Assembly: GCA_016801885.1 (NCBI GenBank)
Contig: CM028886.1
Location: 477,001 to 541,000, forward strand
Direction: 5' to 3'
From: Toxotes chatareus
Taxonomy: Eukaryota > Chordata > Actinopteri > Toxotidae
DNA length: 64,000 nt
Shown: positions 31,906 to 44,683 of the stretch, piece by piece
Position numbering within the stretch: the stretch's first letter is position 1
How the letters are laid out: every line of letters begins with the position of its first letter
Translations under genes and position numbers: made by a program
Notes under the pieces: generated by a model
Told to the model about the DNA's origin: nothing
Seen by the model: only the letters and a program-made list of their open reading frames with translations
Databases searched by the model: none

Positions 31906-34532
31906 CATATTTATTTCTTGGAAATCTGTTTATTACATCAGAGAATATACCGTGGCCATATACAACAGACATAAACACAGAGCAGGAGAGTATCATGGAA
32001 ATATATCTGTTAAAACTGATTAATTTAAAATCCTTTTTAACTCCAAAATAAACTGTCCTGAACATGAGTCTGTGTCAATATAAAAACTGATTTATGGATT
32101 ATCTGACTGACACAAATCAGTAAATATTTTTAATACGATTCCCGCTCAGTAATTCCTGGTCCAGAGCTGAATTAAACCTCCTGATGTTTTCTGTGGTTTC
32201 AATCTGTGTCAGGTGTCATGATTTTTTTAGGTTTTACAAATTATTTTATGTCTTTTTTCACCTGAACAACTCGTAACCTGCGTATGTCACACTGCGTCTG
32301 CTTGGTTAATTATGGGCAGTTTAATTCACATCTTCTGTTTCTGTCTGTCTTTACTTTGTACAACAGAATCAACATCAGCAGTAAAACAAAAAACTCGCTG
32401 ATTTCTAAGTTTTGACATTGTTAAAAGATTTTTTTACACTGAAAAACCGAGAAAAGGAAGAAACGTGACCACTTAAAGGAATGTAAAGAAAAAAACGTGG
32501 AAATTTTGGAAAATTCATACATGTACAAAGAACAATTAGTTTGTCGTATCTGCTTCTAACGTGCAGTCCACTTCATTTTCTGGGCATAAACGTCAAAATA
32601 TACATTTAAAAAAATTATTTTTAAAAGTATTAACGTGACTCTTTGTGCTTCGAGGCATAAGTCAGAGTCTTAACTCCTCTAGTTGTTGTTGGTCATTAAG
32701 CCCAAAATATTACAGGAATATCTGCATGGATGAATGAACGGCCACAGAGATACAAAACAACTACCGTAAAACCACAAAGAAACATAAAATGGCACCTTTT
32801 TCAGTATCAAAAAAGTTTTGTGTTGTCTGTTTTAAACAAAAACATCCAAATAACCTGCTACTGCTGCAGCACAATGTGAGCCTCAGCTCAAACCTGATCT
32901 TAATTCAGACTAAACCAATTTTTTTTATCTGTTCCTTCATTTAAGTGAACAAAATCCTGACCTTCACTTTGAATAATTCAAATATTGTGAGTCAGTAATT
33001 ACCTCATGAATCATAAATCAATCTCAGATGAAGAAATCCTCAAAATGACTAAGGGCAGTGGCAGTAAAAATGAAAATAAACTTCAGACTGATATGAGGAA
33101 AAAAATACAAAAACCAGCTAAATGTAAAATCAGTAAAATCCAGACATTAATGAACAGCGGATGGTTATTCATATTCAACAACATCATTTCCTTCATAAAA
33201 CACTGAAAAATAAAAAGTTATTAAGATGAGTGTTAAAATCAGAGGAACTGAAAGCAGAGTCTGGTGGAGACCAACCATTAAAGTGAAAAGAGTCTACTGA
33301 AAAAAAAAGTGATATAGAACGACATAAAAAACCCACACTGAAGCTTTTAGGAATGTATGTATGAGGCAGGTGGAGTTAGAAATAAAGACCAGTCTCTGCT
33401 AAAAGGCTGGTTTTTACAAACAAGATAGTTTTTAGAAGGAAGTTGCAGAAAGACGCCGCGTCATAGTCACTCATCCGCAGGAAGAAAAAACTTTTCTGTG
33501 AGTTTTTCCTTTAAAGTGATGGATTAACAAACAGATTTGTCCACTGTTTTTAGATGGAACAACGATTAAACAGTAAACTGAGCTGAGCATCAGCCTGAAG
33601 GCAGCGAGCATCAAACAGAAAGGTTAAACAGCTGCGACAAGAAATGATGTGAAAAAGAAGAGACTGTTTCCCCTGCTGACCGTCTTTAACCAGAATATTA
33701 AGACAGTCAAACAACATCACAGCTGTTCAGTTGGGGACGTCAAAATGTTTGTACTGAAACTGCTTTTAAAACCGTTTTTGTGTCAGACACAGGCAGATTT
33801 TCTTTGTGGAGAGCAGTAAAAATCTTCTGGGTCTAAATCTGAATCTTCACGAGGCGTTCGCGGCCACAGCTGAGAAAATCAATCAGCACAACCAGACGAC
33901 TTCTCCTCCGTATTAAAGATCATTTTTTACGGTCTGATAAATCTGGATATATTGATTTTCAATCTTAGCAGGAGTTTTATGGCAGTATTTGATTTTTGTT
34001 GATTTAAAAAAAATGTATTAAGAAATTTCATGATATTGAAAAAAACACAATCACAAAAAGACTGATCTATAGATTGTCCAGCTCTAATTGATAGTAATGT
34101 TTAAAATCTTAAAAAATAAACTTTCCAGCAGAATATTTAGTGGTTTGATGGTTTTAGTGTCTGTTCTTCCTTAAAAATGTTTTTAAGTCTTTAAAAAAAA
34201 TCAGGGAAAAACATCCATCAAAGACAGGACACACCTGCTGGTATTAAAACGCTGCACACTGATGGACTCTCTGCACTGTGCTTGATTAATTATTGGAAGA
34301 TTGATCACACTGATTACTGCAGCACAGAGTGTCCTCAGCTGTGATGAACAATGAATAAAAACAGGATTTAAAAAATACTTTCGAAATGGGCCTCAGGTGA
34401 GCCACCTGTCGCTGAAGCTCCGCCTCCTGTCCTTAAAGGAATAGTGTGTAAAATAATCTCTGACCTCTGAGCACAGCGTACATGTGCATGTGTAATAAGT
34501 CTGTCTTCATGTGTATGAACATGAAGACAGAC
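31906..34532 (-). other. cmtm6: AT-rich region, inferred long 3' UTR of cmtm6
   Basis: About 2.6 kb downstream of the cmtm6 stop with no coding signal on either strand. Minus-strand AATAAA signals occur at 31910..31915 and 31929..31934. Mammalian CMTM6 mRNAs have long 3' UTRs, which fits, but earlier polyadenylation cannot be excluded. Inference only. Confidence 0.4.
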
Positions 34533-34537
34533 TTATT
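34494..34537 (-). promoter_or_regulatory. cmtm6: Perfect 19-bp RNA hairpin containing the cmtm6 stop codon
   Basis: 34494..34512 and 34519..34537 are exact reverse complements separated by 6 nt. On the cmtm6 transcript the 5' arm begins AATAAG, and the stop TAA (34535..34533) lies inside it, so coding sequence, stop codon and 3' UTR share one stem. Function unknown. Confidence 0.8.
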
Positions 34538-37500
34538 CTGTTACGCTGTTGAGTTTCTCCGTCTCCGGTGGAGAGTTCACCACCGCAGGGCCACCGTTGC
34601 TGGAGTCTGGCTTCCCCCCTCTCTGCCAAGGAAACCCACGGGTCCTATAGAACCAGAAGAGGTCCACGACAAACACCACCATCGCCAGGAAACCAAACAC
34701 CTGGAGGAGGAGAAAACAAACAAAATCACCTCAAGCAAAGGTCAGACAGTCTCAAAGGAGAGGAGGAGGCAGGAGAGGAGAGGAAGAAAGAGGAGAGGGG
34801 AGAAGGAGGGAGGGAAGGAGAGGAGGAAAACAGGTGGTAAAGGAGAGGAGAAGTGAGACAGGTCAGCAGTGTCTTACCACAGCACTCCTCTCCAGTGTGG
34901 AGCCGTTGTTCCCTGAGGCGAAAACGATAGAGGAGATGAGGAACAACAGGGCGATGCCGGCGGTGTACAGGAAGTCCTGCAGAGGAGAAGAAGAAGAAGA
35001 GCAGCTGAGGACTTTGTCTCCTGTCACAGCTTAAAGGAAAGGTTCAACCTTTTGAAACAGGCTTAGTTAGTCTTTGAGATTTAGTCTCAGACGGCTTCAG
35101 ATAAAGTGCACCCCCATCTGAACCGTACACCTGCTCTATAAACACACTATACGTGTGTGTGTGTGTGTGTGCATATATAGACTCAGTGGTGAGTTTATTA
35201 ACAACAGTTAAACTAATAAAGTCTGATAATAAAGGTAGTAATGTTCAGACACTGTGCTTAAGAGGAGCTGATTCACCTGCAAACCGTGCTGCTGCTGAAC
35301 TGTTATGTTGGCAGGTGTTCCTATTATTTTGCCTAAAACATATTTTATTTCGATTTATTTACCTAATGTGCTTAAAAGGCTTGAAGTTAGAATCTGATCT
35401 CTTTACCAATTGGTGGTGACAAAGCGCCGTGTCGCTGTTCAGCAACCGGAAAGAAAACATGGAGAAGAAGCAGCAGCAGCAGCTATGCTAACAGCAGCGA
35501 TGCAAACAGGAGCTATGCTAACAAAAGCTACGCTAACAGCAGCGATGCTAACATGAGCAATGCTAACAGGAGCGATGCTAACAGCAGCGATGCTAACAGG
35601 AGCAATGCTAACAGCAGCTACGCTAACAGCTCCTGTCCTGATGCAGTCGTGAATTGACGGACACTAATTTGACACTGCACACTGTCCCGTGTCCTGTCGG
35701 ACAGGAGCGATGCCGTGGAGGTGCTGTGTTCCCGGGTGTAAAAGCTACGATGAGGCGAAGTCGATGGGCGTCGTGTTTCACGGATTACCGACCAGAGACC
35801 CGCAGCGCTGCAGAACATGGCTGACGGCGATCCAGAACCCCAGGTACGACGAGAACACACCGGTCTCTAAGTACAGCGGCGTCCGGGTGTGCAGCCTGCA
35901 CTTCAAAGCCGAGGACTACGAGGAGGATTTCCGAGCTAAAATACTCAACATCGCGCCAAAGCCGACGTTGAAGAGCGGCGCTGTGCCGTCAGTGTTCCCC
36001 GGGAGAGGGCAGGGTGAGCGCGGCGGCACAGATCCAGCTCCCCCGGCTCCAAAAAGATCCAGAACTCAGGTAAGCGTTCGTTAGATTTACACGTTAAAAC
36101 GCGGTGTCCCTCCGCAGGTGGACTTCACACAGGGGCGGGTTGGGTGATCTGGGCAGGGACAACAGTGAGACAGTCCAGTGTCTGTGGTTAGTTCACTGTC
36201 TGTGGTCCAAAGCTGAATGTTTAGTTATTAGTACTGTCAACAATGTCACTGGGATAAAGGACAGAAGTTTTTAAATCTCTGGAACAGAAACTGGAAGTTG
36301 AGGTTTCACTGTCCACTGTCTGTTTTGTCCTCAGACGACCTGTGGAGCTGCAGGCAGCTCGGCACAGTCGCCTCCAGCAGCCGGGTCCGATGAAAGCTTC
36401 TGCATCGTGGTGTCCGTCGACCCGCTGGACGACAGCAGCTTCCACTCCGAGCCAGAGTTCAGCTCAGTAACCACATCTGATGAGTCTGACGAAGACTCCG
36501 ACAAAGACTGTACGGTCGTTTACAACCAGAAGCTGATGGAGCTGTTCAGGATGTGTCAGACGTGTGGGCAGCCCATAGCGGAGAAGGAGGTGTTCCACTC
36601 CGGAGCACAGATGAGGGTGAAGTGGAGCTGTGACGGCGGACACTCTGGGATGTGGAAGTCGTCGCCTCACCTGAGAGATGTGCTGCCATAAAGTCCACCT
36701 GCTCACAGCTGCTTCTACTCAGTGGACAATGGACACTGTGGGTGGGGGCGGGGCGTGAGAACAGCCAGCAGCTGGAGCACGTGTGGATGCTCCACCTGTC
36801 TCAGGTGATGGACACTGATGTTCACCAGGGTTTAAACTGCCACTACACAAAGGATTCAGGACTCAGTGGTTTCTGTATATGAGGAATGATTGTAAGACAA
36901 CAAAACTGCACCACAGCCGACACCTGGTGAGGAGTGAGAAGGCTGGATGACCCAATCACAGAATCAGCATAAATACCAATAACAACAGCAGTGTGATCAC
37001 ATAAACAGGCAGTGAAAAGCACTGATCACAGCGAAGGTCTTCTTCTCCACGGCTGTTCACAGTCTGCTCCTCTGATGAGAGTTAACCCTGCGTTCAGTCT
37101 CCTCCTGCTCTGTCGTCACCTCCCTGTGTTTTCATGCAGCTCTGTGCTCAGACACTGAACCAGGATCAGTTTAATCTTGTAAACTGTACGTGTGATGCAG
37201 CCACTGTCAGCCAAAGCTCTTCTACAGACACACAATCAAAAGTGCTGACAGTCCTCCAGGGCCACCCTCACCGTCCAGACAGAAACAGAAGAACCTGTTT
37301 ACCTGTTTACCTGTGCACATTTGAAGATCACTTTTTCACATTTAACAACTGTTTTAAAGAAGTATTTTTGTAAACATATGGTCGTGTGGTGGATACAGCA
37401 ACAACATCACTGATGTGAGGTTTCGTCTGGATGGAAGGACAAACCTACAGAAGGTGGGTCTCTCAGCACAGAGCTGATCCTCAGCAGCTTATATCAAACC

Positions 37501-40500
37501 AGAACCAGCTCTTACCAGCTTGGGCCAGCAGGTGATGCCGACCCTGGTGTGCAGGGTGGTGGAGAGGAGGATGAGGAGCAGCAGGGTGAAGAGGAAGGCT
37601 GTGCAGCTGACAAACTCAAAGAAGTAGAGGGCGGTGCAGCTGGCACAGCTGCTGACCACCTCCTCCAGGATGAAGGCCACGAAGGACAAGAGCTGACGGA
37701 GAGACAGAGAGCGTCGGGTTAAAAAGGCGTGGAGAAACACTTCTGTTGATTCTTTTATCAGTTAACTGATTGGCCTAAAAAATGTGTGTGAACAAAATCT
37801 ATCAAAGTTTACTCAGCCCCAGGGTGACTTCACAAAAAGTCTCATGTCCAACCAACAGTCCTGAACCCGAAATATTTACTTTAGAATCACAAAAGAAAGA
37901 AACAACTGAAAATCCTCAATATTAGCATAAAATACTGAACTTCATAAAAACTGAACTTCAGTTGTGGGTAAATCCAGTGGTTTCAGCTGTAGGTGATAAA
38001 CATCACAGTGAGGTGAAGCCTAAAACTGAGAAATCATCAGAGCTTCAACAATCAATCGTCCAGGCTGATTTCAGTGGACATCAGCAGACTGACTCGTGTC
38101 TCCCTCAGTTTGTCCTCCAGGGGGCGCTGACAGGTTAATTTTTACACTTTGAAGCGTCTCTCAGCTTGTGTCTGGGTCACTGCTCAGTGTTCTCTCCACT
38201 CTTTGAAACAGGGATGAAGGGAAACAAACATGTTTCTGCTGCACAAAATCCAATTATGATTTTATCAGATTTATGTTGTGGTCAGGGGTCAGGGGTCAGG
38301 GGCCATGACAGGTCAGAGGATTATTACAGTTCATCCTGAGGGAACTGTGAATATCTCCGGACCACAGCGGTGGAGCGACAGTACAAACTTCTGCTGGGGG
38401 CTGAATGCACAATGTCTGATGAACGTGAGGTAATTTAACGGCTGCTGCACAACAACAGTGTTAAATGTGACACGTGTCCAGTCTGAGCAGAAACTGGGAC
38501 ATTAAACCAGTATAACACGAGCTGAGAGCCGCGACTGTTTTATTAACCGTGACGTGACTGTTGTGGTAGAACCACTCCGACCATTCAGCTGTGTGTGTGT
38601 GTGTGTGGGCGGTGGCTGCTTCCCAAAATGCCAACACACACCATGTGGACATCCTGGGCGTGCCTGAACCACACTGAGCCGAGTCAACAGGAAGAGGAAG
38701 GAGACATCATCTCCATCCTGCTGGAGAGAGACGCATTACTCCCACCCCCGCAGGCTTTAATGGTACAATCCAAAGTGAAAGTAACTAAGTACGTTTGCTC
38801 AGGACTGTACATGAGCACTCGCGTTTTATTTCTTAAAACTTCCTGTTCCACCACATCAGAGGGAAATACGAACATTTTTTTATTTGATCACTTTGCAAAT
38901 TAAGATTTTTGCTCTGAAAACATGAAGAGTTATTAAACATGATGCTTTGGTAGGAAATAAACAATAATAAGTTGCTGCTCATTTCACTCGTTCATTCACT
39001 CCCTTTGTTATTTACATATCATGTGAACAAGAATGTGGAAATAACTGAATACATGTCAGTAAGAGAGAGACTTCACCTGTCAGGTGAGCACATGAACTGT
39101 GAAACAGGTTTTTCTTGCTCTGATCGTTCCTCCTCTTCATCCACACTCTTTGTTTTGAGTAAACACGTATTGTTATCTGAGGTAATACGAGGCCTCAGCT
39201 CTCCAGGTTACAGCCGCTTCAGTGTGATGTGATTAACTGTGACTGCAGGAGTCTCATATTCACTCAGATAAACTAACACTGACTCAAAAAACTGTGAACG
39301 CGTCCTTTAAATACGTCTCTTCACTTCCAACAAACAGCTTTTGTTCTCTTCAGCTGACTCTTCAAAGATCGAACTGTCAGCAAATAATAATGAATGAAAT
39401 GACGAGTGGCGCCGACAGAGCTGCCTCCTGCTCCACGCTGCCGCACGGCCACAAGCCTCTGCAGGGACTCGGTCATGTGATGAGAGCAGCTTTAAAGACG
39501 CGAGGATGTGTAGGACGGAGAACGTCATGTGGTAAACCAAACTCCAGACTCGGAGGCCATTACTGTAGGAACATTCTGTGTCAGTCGCTTTGCTGAGCTG
39601 AACCTCAGCTTATAAAAAGTCTTTGTGTTTTCTTCACTGAGACAAACCCTGAACCACAGAGTTAAAACCAGACGTCTGACGTCAGCGGAGTGAGCAACCC
39701 CCCCACTCTGTACGGACCACTGAGCACTGTTAAGCTGGGGGGCGGGGCAGCAGAGCAAGGCATCATTGCTGAAACAGATGAGAGTTTGATTCCCATCTGA
39801 GATCAGGAACAGGCTGTGAAACAAACCTCAGCATCTTCCTGCTGCTCATTGACACCCGACTGTCCAAAGATCTGTGTCAGAGGAAGAAGAGACGAATCTG
39901 CTGCGGCGCTCACACACAGAGGGTCAGAGGTTAAAGTTCAAAGATTCTCCAGATATTTACTCAGTCTTACTGTTCAACATACATCAGCTGCTGTGAGAGT
40001 CAGATCCTACGTGTCCCATAATGCACCTGGATCGGCTCATTTAACTACATTTAAGGCTTAAATAAGAAGTTCCGCTCTGTGACGTCACTGCAGAGGGAAG
40101 GAGGGAGGGAAGGAGAGAGGGAGGAAGGGATGAGAGAGGGAGAGAAGGAGGGAAAGACAGAGGGAGGGAGGGAAGGACAGAGGGAAGGAGAGAGGGAGGG
40201 AGAGAGGGAGGGGGAGAGGAGGGGAGAGAGGAGGGGGGAGGGAGAGAGGGAGGAGGAGGGGAGAGAGAGGAGGGAGGGAGGGAGGAGAGAGAGAGGGAGG
40301 AGAGAGGGGGGGAGGGAGAGGAGGGAGGAGAGGAGAGAGGGAGGAGGGAGGGAGGGAGGGAGAGGAGGGGGAGGAGAGGAGAGGGAGGGAGGGGAGGGGA
40401 GAGAGGGAGGAGAGAGGAGAGAGGGAGGGAGGGAGGAGGGAGAGGGAGAGGAGGGAGAGGGAGGAGGGAGGGAGGGAGGGAGGGAGGAGGGAGGGAGGGA

Positions 40501-43500
40501 AGGAGAGAGGAAGGGAGGGAGGGAGGGAGGGAAGGAGAGAGGGAGGAAGGGAGGAGGGAGGAGGGAAGGAGGAGGGGAGGGAGGGAGGAGGGAGGGAAGG
40601 AGGGAGGGAGGGAGGGAGGGAGGGAGGGAGAGGAGGGAGGGAGAGAGGGAGGGAGGGAGAGGGAGGAGGAGGAGGGAGGGAGGAGGGAGGGAGAGGAGGG
40701 AGGAGGAGGAGGGAGGAGGAGGGAGGGAGGAGAGGAGGGAGAGGGAGAGGGGAGGGAGGAGGAGGAGGGAGGAGAGGAGGGGAGAGAGAGGGAGGAGAGG
40801 AGGAGGGAGGAGGGAGGGAGGAGAGGGAGAAGGAGGATCTCACCAACAATAACAACAACATCAAGCATCAGGTGTGATTGGTATCAGCAGACACCCAGAG
40901 AAACCTGATCTGGGCAGTGGCAGCTGTCATCGTCTCATCTCCACATCTGTGGATGTTTCAGATTTACGTCAACATTAAAAAGACAGAGACCGGTGTTCAG
41001 ACTCCTCCTCCGCCGTGCTGTAGGATCTGATCGTGGAGTCGTTGACCACAGTCACGTACAGACTCAGAAATAAGATTATTTTCATTGTTTTTTTTCTTTC
41101 TTATTAAATCAGAAGTCAAACCACATTTTCAACCACACACATCTAAGAGTTGTGCTGCTGAGGAACTAAAGAACCCAGAACTGCTGAGGAACCGTTCTGT
41201 TTGTGCCACTTCTCAAGAAACATGAAGACAACAACAGATGAAACACCCACAGTGTGGTCTGGTTTCCTCCTGTGACACCGTGATGGTCGACAGAAACCGT
41301 CATCACTGTCCGTCCCGGTGTCTGAGGACGGAGCACAGACGCTGTAACATACCAGAGGGCCTTTATTGTGAAAGCACCTCAGGAAGTTAAGGTTAGATTA
41401 ACACCATTCATTTTATTTACAGACTGAGAACAGCACCCACTGTTCCAGGCTGATCTGAAGGACAAAGCAGATCATGATACATGTGAGACAGGTCAGTAAA
41501 GCTGAGCAGATCAGGGCCGAGCTGCGGCCGGGCCCCGCGGCTCCGGGGCCGAGCTCAGGTAAACAGAAGCAGCAGCCACATGCGTGGAACCAATGAAGGT
41601 GAGTGAAACCTTTCCTGGGAACCGTCCTGTGGACACACTGACAACAGTCTGATCACAGCCTGAGCACAGTACCAGTAATCCCACAGCAGGAAGTCACACA
41701 CTGCACAGGTCATTCACGTCGGCACACCTGGCCTCAGGTAAGGAGATCAGGAATATTTCAGGTGTGTTGTATCCAGGTAAAATCCAGACGAGATTTACGA
41801 CTCTCTCTTTCATCCAGACTCATTTCTGCATCTGTGCTGGTCAGATCTCACGTCTGAATCCATCTTTGTAAATTATCAGGTGGTGTCACACTCTCCACTG
41901 CATCAGTTCGTTCTGTGAATCTGTAGGACTGAACACGGGCGGAGTCTGATGTTGGACGGAGAGACGCTGACGGATTTACAGGACACGTCATCTTCCTCAA
42001 ACATCAGCTGACTGCGTGCAAAGCAGAGGAGGCAGAGATGGACTGTGACGTTAAAGCTCCTTCCTCCATCACCTGCACAGGTTCATACAGTGTGATGAGA
42101 CTGGAGACGTCCCTGACTGGAGCCTATGAGAGGACGCCAGCTTGGACCCTGAGAACGTGCAACGGCCACTTTTCATTTTCTTACATTAAATACTCCAAAC
42201 GACTGATGGAGAAAATAATCAGCAGATTAATCAATAACAAACTCCGACGCTGGGGTCACATCGTGAACATCAGCTTTCATCATGGGAGTTAGGTCACATC
42301 TTTCAGCCCATTCAGCATCTGGACAGATGTGGAGTCAGTTGTTTATGTTGATGAATGAAACTTAAACTAAACCCAGTGAAACCCTGAGCACCACAGACTG
42401 TCAGGCCTCACAGTGTCAGACTGTTTGGTCGATCCAGACCGTTTTACCACAGAGGGGGGGGGCAGCATGCAGAGGGCTGATCCGGATGCAGGCCTCAGTG
42501 GCTGTTGCGACAGCGGAGGGTCAGCAGCTCTGAGATCTGCTAACGACAGCTCTCTGCTCCCCAACAGTCAGAGCTGCAACACTTTCACTTCCCAGTCTGC
42601 AGCTTCCTGCTGCTGCATGAGCAAGATCCAGTGACACACACACACACACATCAGATTCACAGTTAGTGAGTGTGATGTAAGAGACACTGTGTGTGTGTCG
42701 CTGTTGTGTGTTCCTGGAAACAACACACTGTGTGTGTGCTGCTCGTGCTGCAGTCCTGCAGGTTTAACTGTCCCGTTCGAATTCAGACTCCGGCTTAGAT
42801 CCACTGTCCACTTTGTGACAAAAACTAGGGCAGCTTTGTGATGCATTCTGGGTAAGTTCGGGCCTCTTCCTAAACTGACTGAAGACGGTGTGAGTCTGGA
42901 GCCTCTCACGAGGTCACGCCTGCAGAAACAGGCTTTTCTGGAAACGACACACTCGTTTAATCAGGAACATTCAGTGAAGCAGTAACATAAAGTACATGAA
43001 CTGTTCATATCACCAAACCACAGACTGTGAGCCAAGCTTTCCTCTGCTCAGCGGCTCGGGGGGAGGGGCCTACACCTGTAGAGACTTGATGAGGTTTACC
43101 TGCCTGCACCTGAACTGTCCAAACAACAAAAGACTTAACAGAGACATGAAGTGAAAGCAGCAGCTGGACTGATCCTCTGAATCCATCATCCACTCTCACT
43201 GCATTCAGCTGACGTTTGAAATAACTGCAAGTCAAAGACTCAGCTCAGATCTGAGATCAGCTTCAGCTGAGTCCGGTTCTGAGACAATAACACACTGAAA
43301 ACACACATGTGAGTCATCACGTTACACACACTCACAATCAAAACTACCAGACACACACATTAACTCAGCGCTGCACCTGACGAGGAGCCGTCTCTGCACG
43401 CAGCTCCCTGCAGGTGAACAGGTGAGCAGTGCCGCAGTGACACGGTCACGTAGCTCAGACAGCAAACAGAAACGCATGTACACGAGAAATCGAGTTCAAG

Positions 43501-43805
43501 GAAACGTTCACACTCGACTGTTCAAATCATTATTTACGGAGCTCAGACTCAGATCAGCTAACACAGGGTTCCCAGGGATCCACCAAAATACTTTTTAAAG
43601 AACAGAATGTCATTTAACACCTTTTCCACATCGATAAAAAAAACACAGACGTTTTCAGCTCAGAGGAAAGTTTCAGGACCTTTAAACTCACCACTTCAGT
43701 GATTTTGAGCAGAAAGCGGATTTTGTCCAGATGCTCTGATGGAACCAAGCACCACGAGGATTTGGGGTTCGGAGTCGTCGTCGAGGAGTAAACTTCAGAG
43801 GCCAT
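34533..43805 (-). CDS. cmtm6: CKLF-like MARVEL transmembrane protein 6
   Basis: Four-pass MARVEL membrane protein; in mammals CMTM6 binds PD-L1 at the cell surface and recycling endosomes and protects it from lysosomal decay. Exon 1 (43805..43692, 38 codons) is the N-terminus and start of the first helix. Exon 2 (37692..37516) carries FILEEVVSSCASC and LYFFEFVSCTAFLFTLLLL, very close to mammalian CMTM6. Exon 3 (34976..34878) is DFLYTAGIALLFLISSIVFA and a loop with an NGS site. Exon 4 (34700..34533) begins VFGFLAMVVFVVDL and ends in a polar cytoplasmic tail. All junctions are phase 0; total 185 residues (human 183, also four exons). CMTM7 and CMTM8 fit less well from memory. Intron 1 (5.8 kb) has a polypurine tract; intron 2 hosts an antisense THAP gene. 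Confidence 0.9.
35470..35635 (+). repeat. GCTAACAGCAGCGAT imperfect tandem repeat
   Basis: About ten 15-bp-type units (AGCAGCGATGCTAAC / AGGAGCAATGCTAAC) immediately upstream of the THAP gene start at 35710. It may overlap that gene's promoter. Confidence 0.8.
35710..36691 (+). CDS. THAP-domain zinc-finger protein, nested antisense in cmtm6 intron 2
   Basis: Likely sequence-specific DNA-binding protein of 238 residues. Exon 1 (35710..36069) starts MPWRCCVPGC and encodes a full THAP domain: the C-x4-C start, the Trp near residue 37, VCSLHF (CxxH) and the closing AVPSVF box. Exon 2 (36335..36691) joins in phase 0 and encodes a Pro/Ser/Asp-rich linker, then a Cys/His/Trp module with CQTCGQPI and WSCDGGHSGMWKSSP. 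Similar Cys/His/Trp tails occur in fish THAP proteins and, as I recall, in Kolobok-type transposases, so it may be an exapted transposase N-terminus; that is inference. It ends soon after, with no catalytic region. It lies wholly between cmtm6 exons 3 and 2, on the opposite strand. Confidence 0.83.
40088..40834 (+). repeat. Polypurine GGGA/GGA tract, about 750 bp
   Basis: Nearly pure purine on the plus strand (GGGAGGGAGGA, GAGAGGGAGG), with very few pyrimidines, mainly near the start. It is pyrimidine-only on the cmtm6 transcript (intron 1). Long homopurine tracts with mirror symmetry can form triplex (H-DNA), and the G-runs quadruplexes. Open frames across it on both strands are compositional artefacts. 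Confidence 0.95.
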
Positions 43806-44417
43806 GACAGAGCTGAGAGACACGACAGAGGAGGTTCAGTTATTCACTGACACACAGAACAACATGGCTGCAGTTCGACCACAGACAGAAGCTCACAGCT
43901 GATGATGATGCTGCTTTTAAACTAATCAAATCAAACTCCTCATGTTGTTTGTTTCTACTGGTTTCTTCAGTTTGGACTGGAAACTGATAAAAGCAGAGAG
44001 TTTGAAACGATAACATCACCTAAAGTGAGATGATCACTATCCAAATCAAAAACACTGAAGCAGCTAACGATTATTTCCACTGTCCATTGATCTGATTCAT
44101 TCTTCAGTCTGTACACTGCTTCACAGCTCTGCAGTGTCCAGGCACGTGTCTTCAAATGTCCTGTTCTGTGCAATATTCAGTTTAAAGTGTTGTGGACGAG
44201 AACAGCAGAAAATCCCCAAATCCAGGTGTTGGAAGGTCCACACACCTGAGGCTGTAACCGCTGGAAAAGGGTAAAGCGTCTGAATACTTATGTCAATGTG
44301 ATGTTTCAGTTTCTCCTCTGTGATAAATCTGCAAAAATGTCAACACAACAACAACACAACAACACAGCAACTACACAAGAGGAAGAAGTGCGTCTGTTCA
44401 GAGGCAGAAACAGGAAA
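43806..44417. other. Intergenic upstream of cmtm6
   Basis: Presumed cmtm6 promoter and 5' UTR region. No TATA box or upstream exon identified. Contains CAACAACAACACAACAACAC simple sequence near 44343-44370. Confidence 0.45.
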
Positions 44418-44481
44418 CAGGTGCTCAGAGAGGTGAGAGACTTCAGGAAACCCAGAGGTCTCTCACCTCTCTGAGCACCTG
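44418..44481. repeat. Perfect 24-bp inverted repeat (hairpin)
   Basis: 44418..44441 and 44458..44481 are exact reverse complements (core GCTCAGAGAGGTGAGAGAC), loop 16 nt. It lies between cmtm6 and cpne4, about 0.6 kb upstream of the cmtm6 ATG. Could be a recent palindromic insertion or a transcribed hairpin. Confidence 0.85.
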
Positions 44482-44683
44482 AGGACATCTGCAAAGTGTC
44501 CCAGCTGCACTCACAGCGTCTCAGTGGAATCTGAGCTGTTAGAGACGCTGCAGCCTCCACATTCTTTACGTCTTATCCTCACATGACAACTTTCTCAATA
44601 ATCAGACGCTTTTCTTGTTATAACAACAAACACTCCTCAGCTCCTCCACATTAAAACAGTGGAAGCTCTGCACGGCTGTAACA

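Noticed and set aside
40041..40868. 257-275 residue ORFs rich in Gly/Glu/Arg (plus) or Pro/Ser/Leu (minus)
   Set aside because: Produced by the homopurine tract, which lacks stop codons in most frames; no domain and inside an intron.
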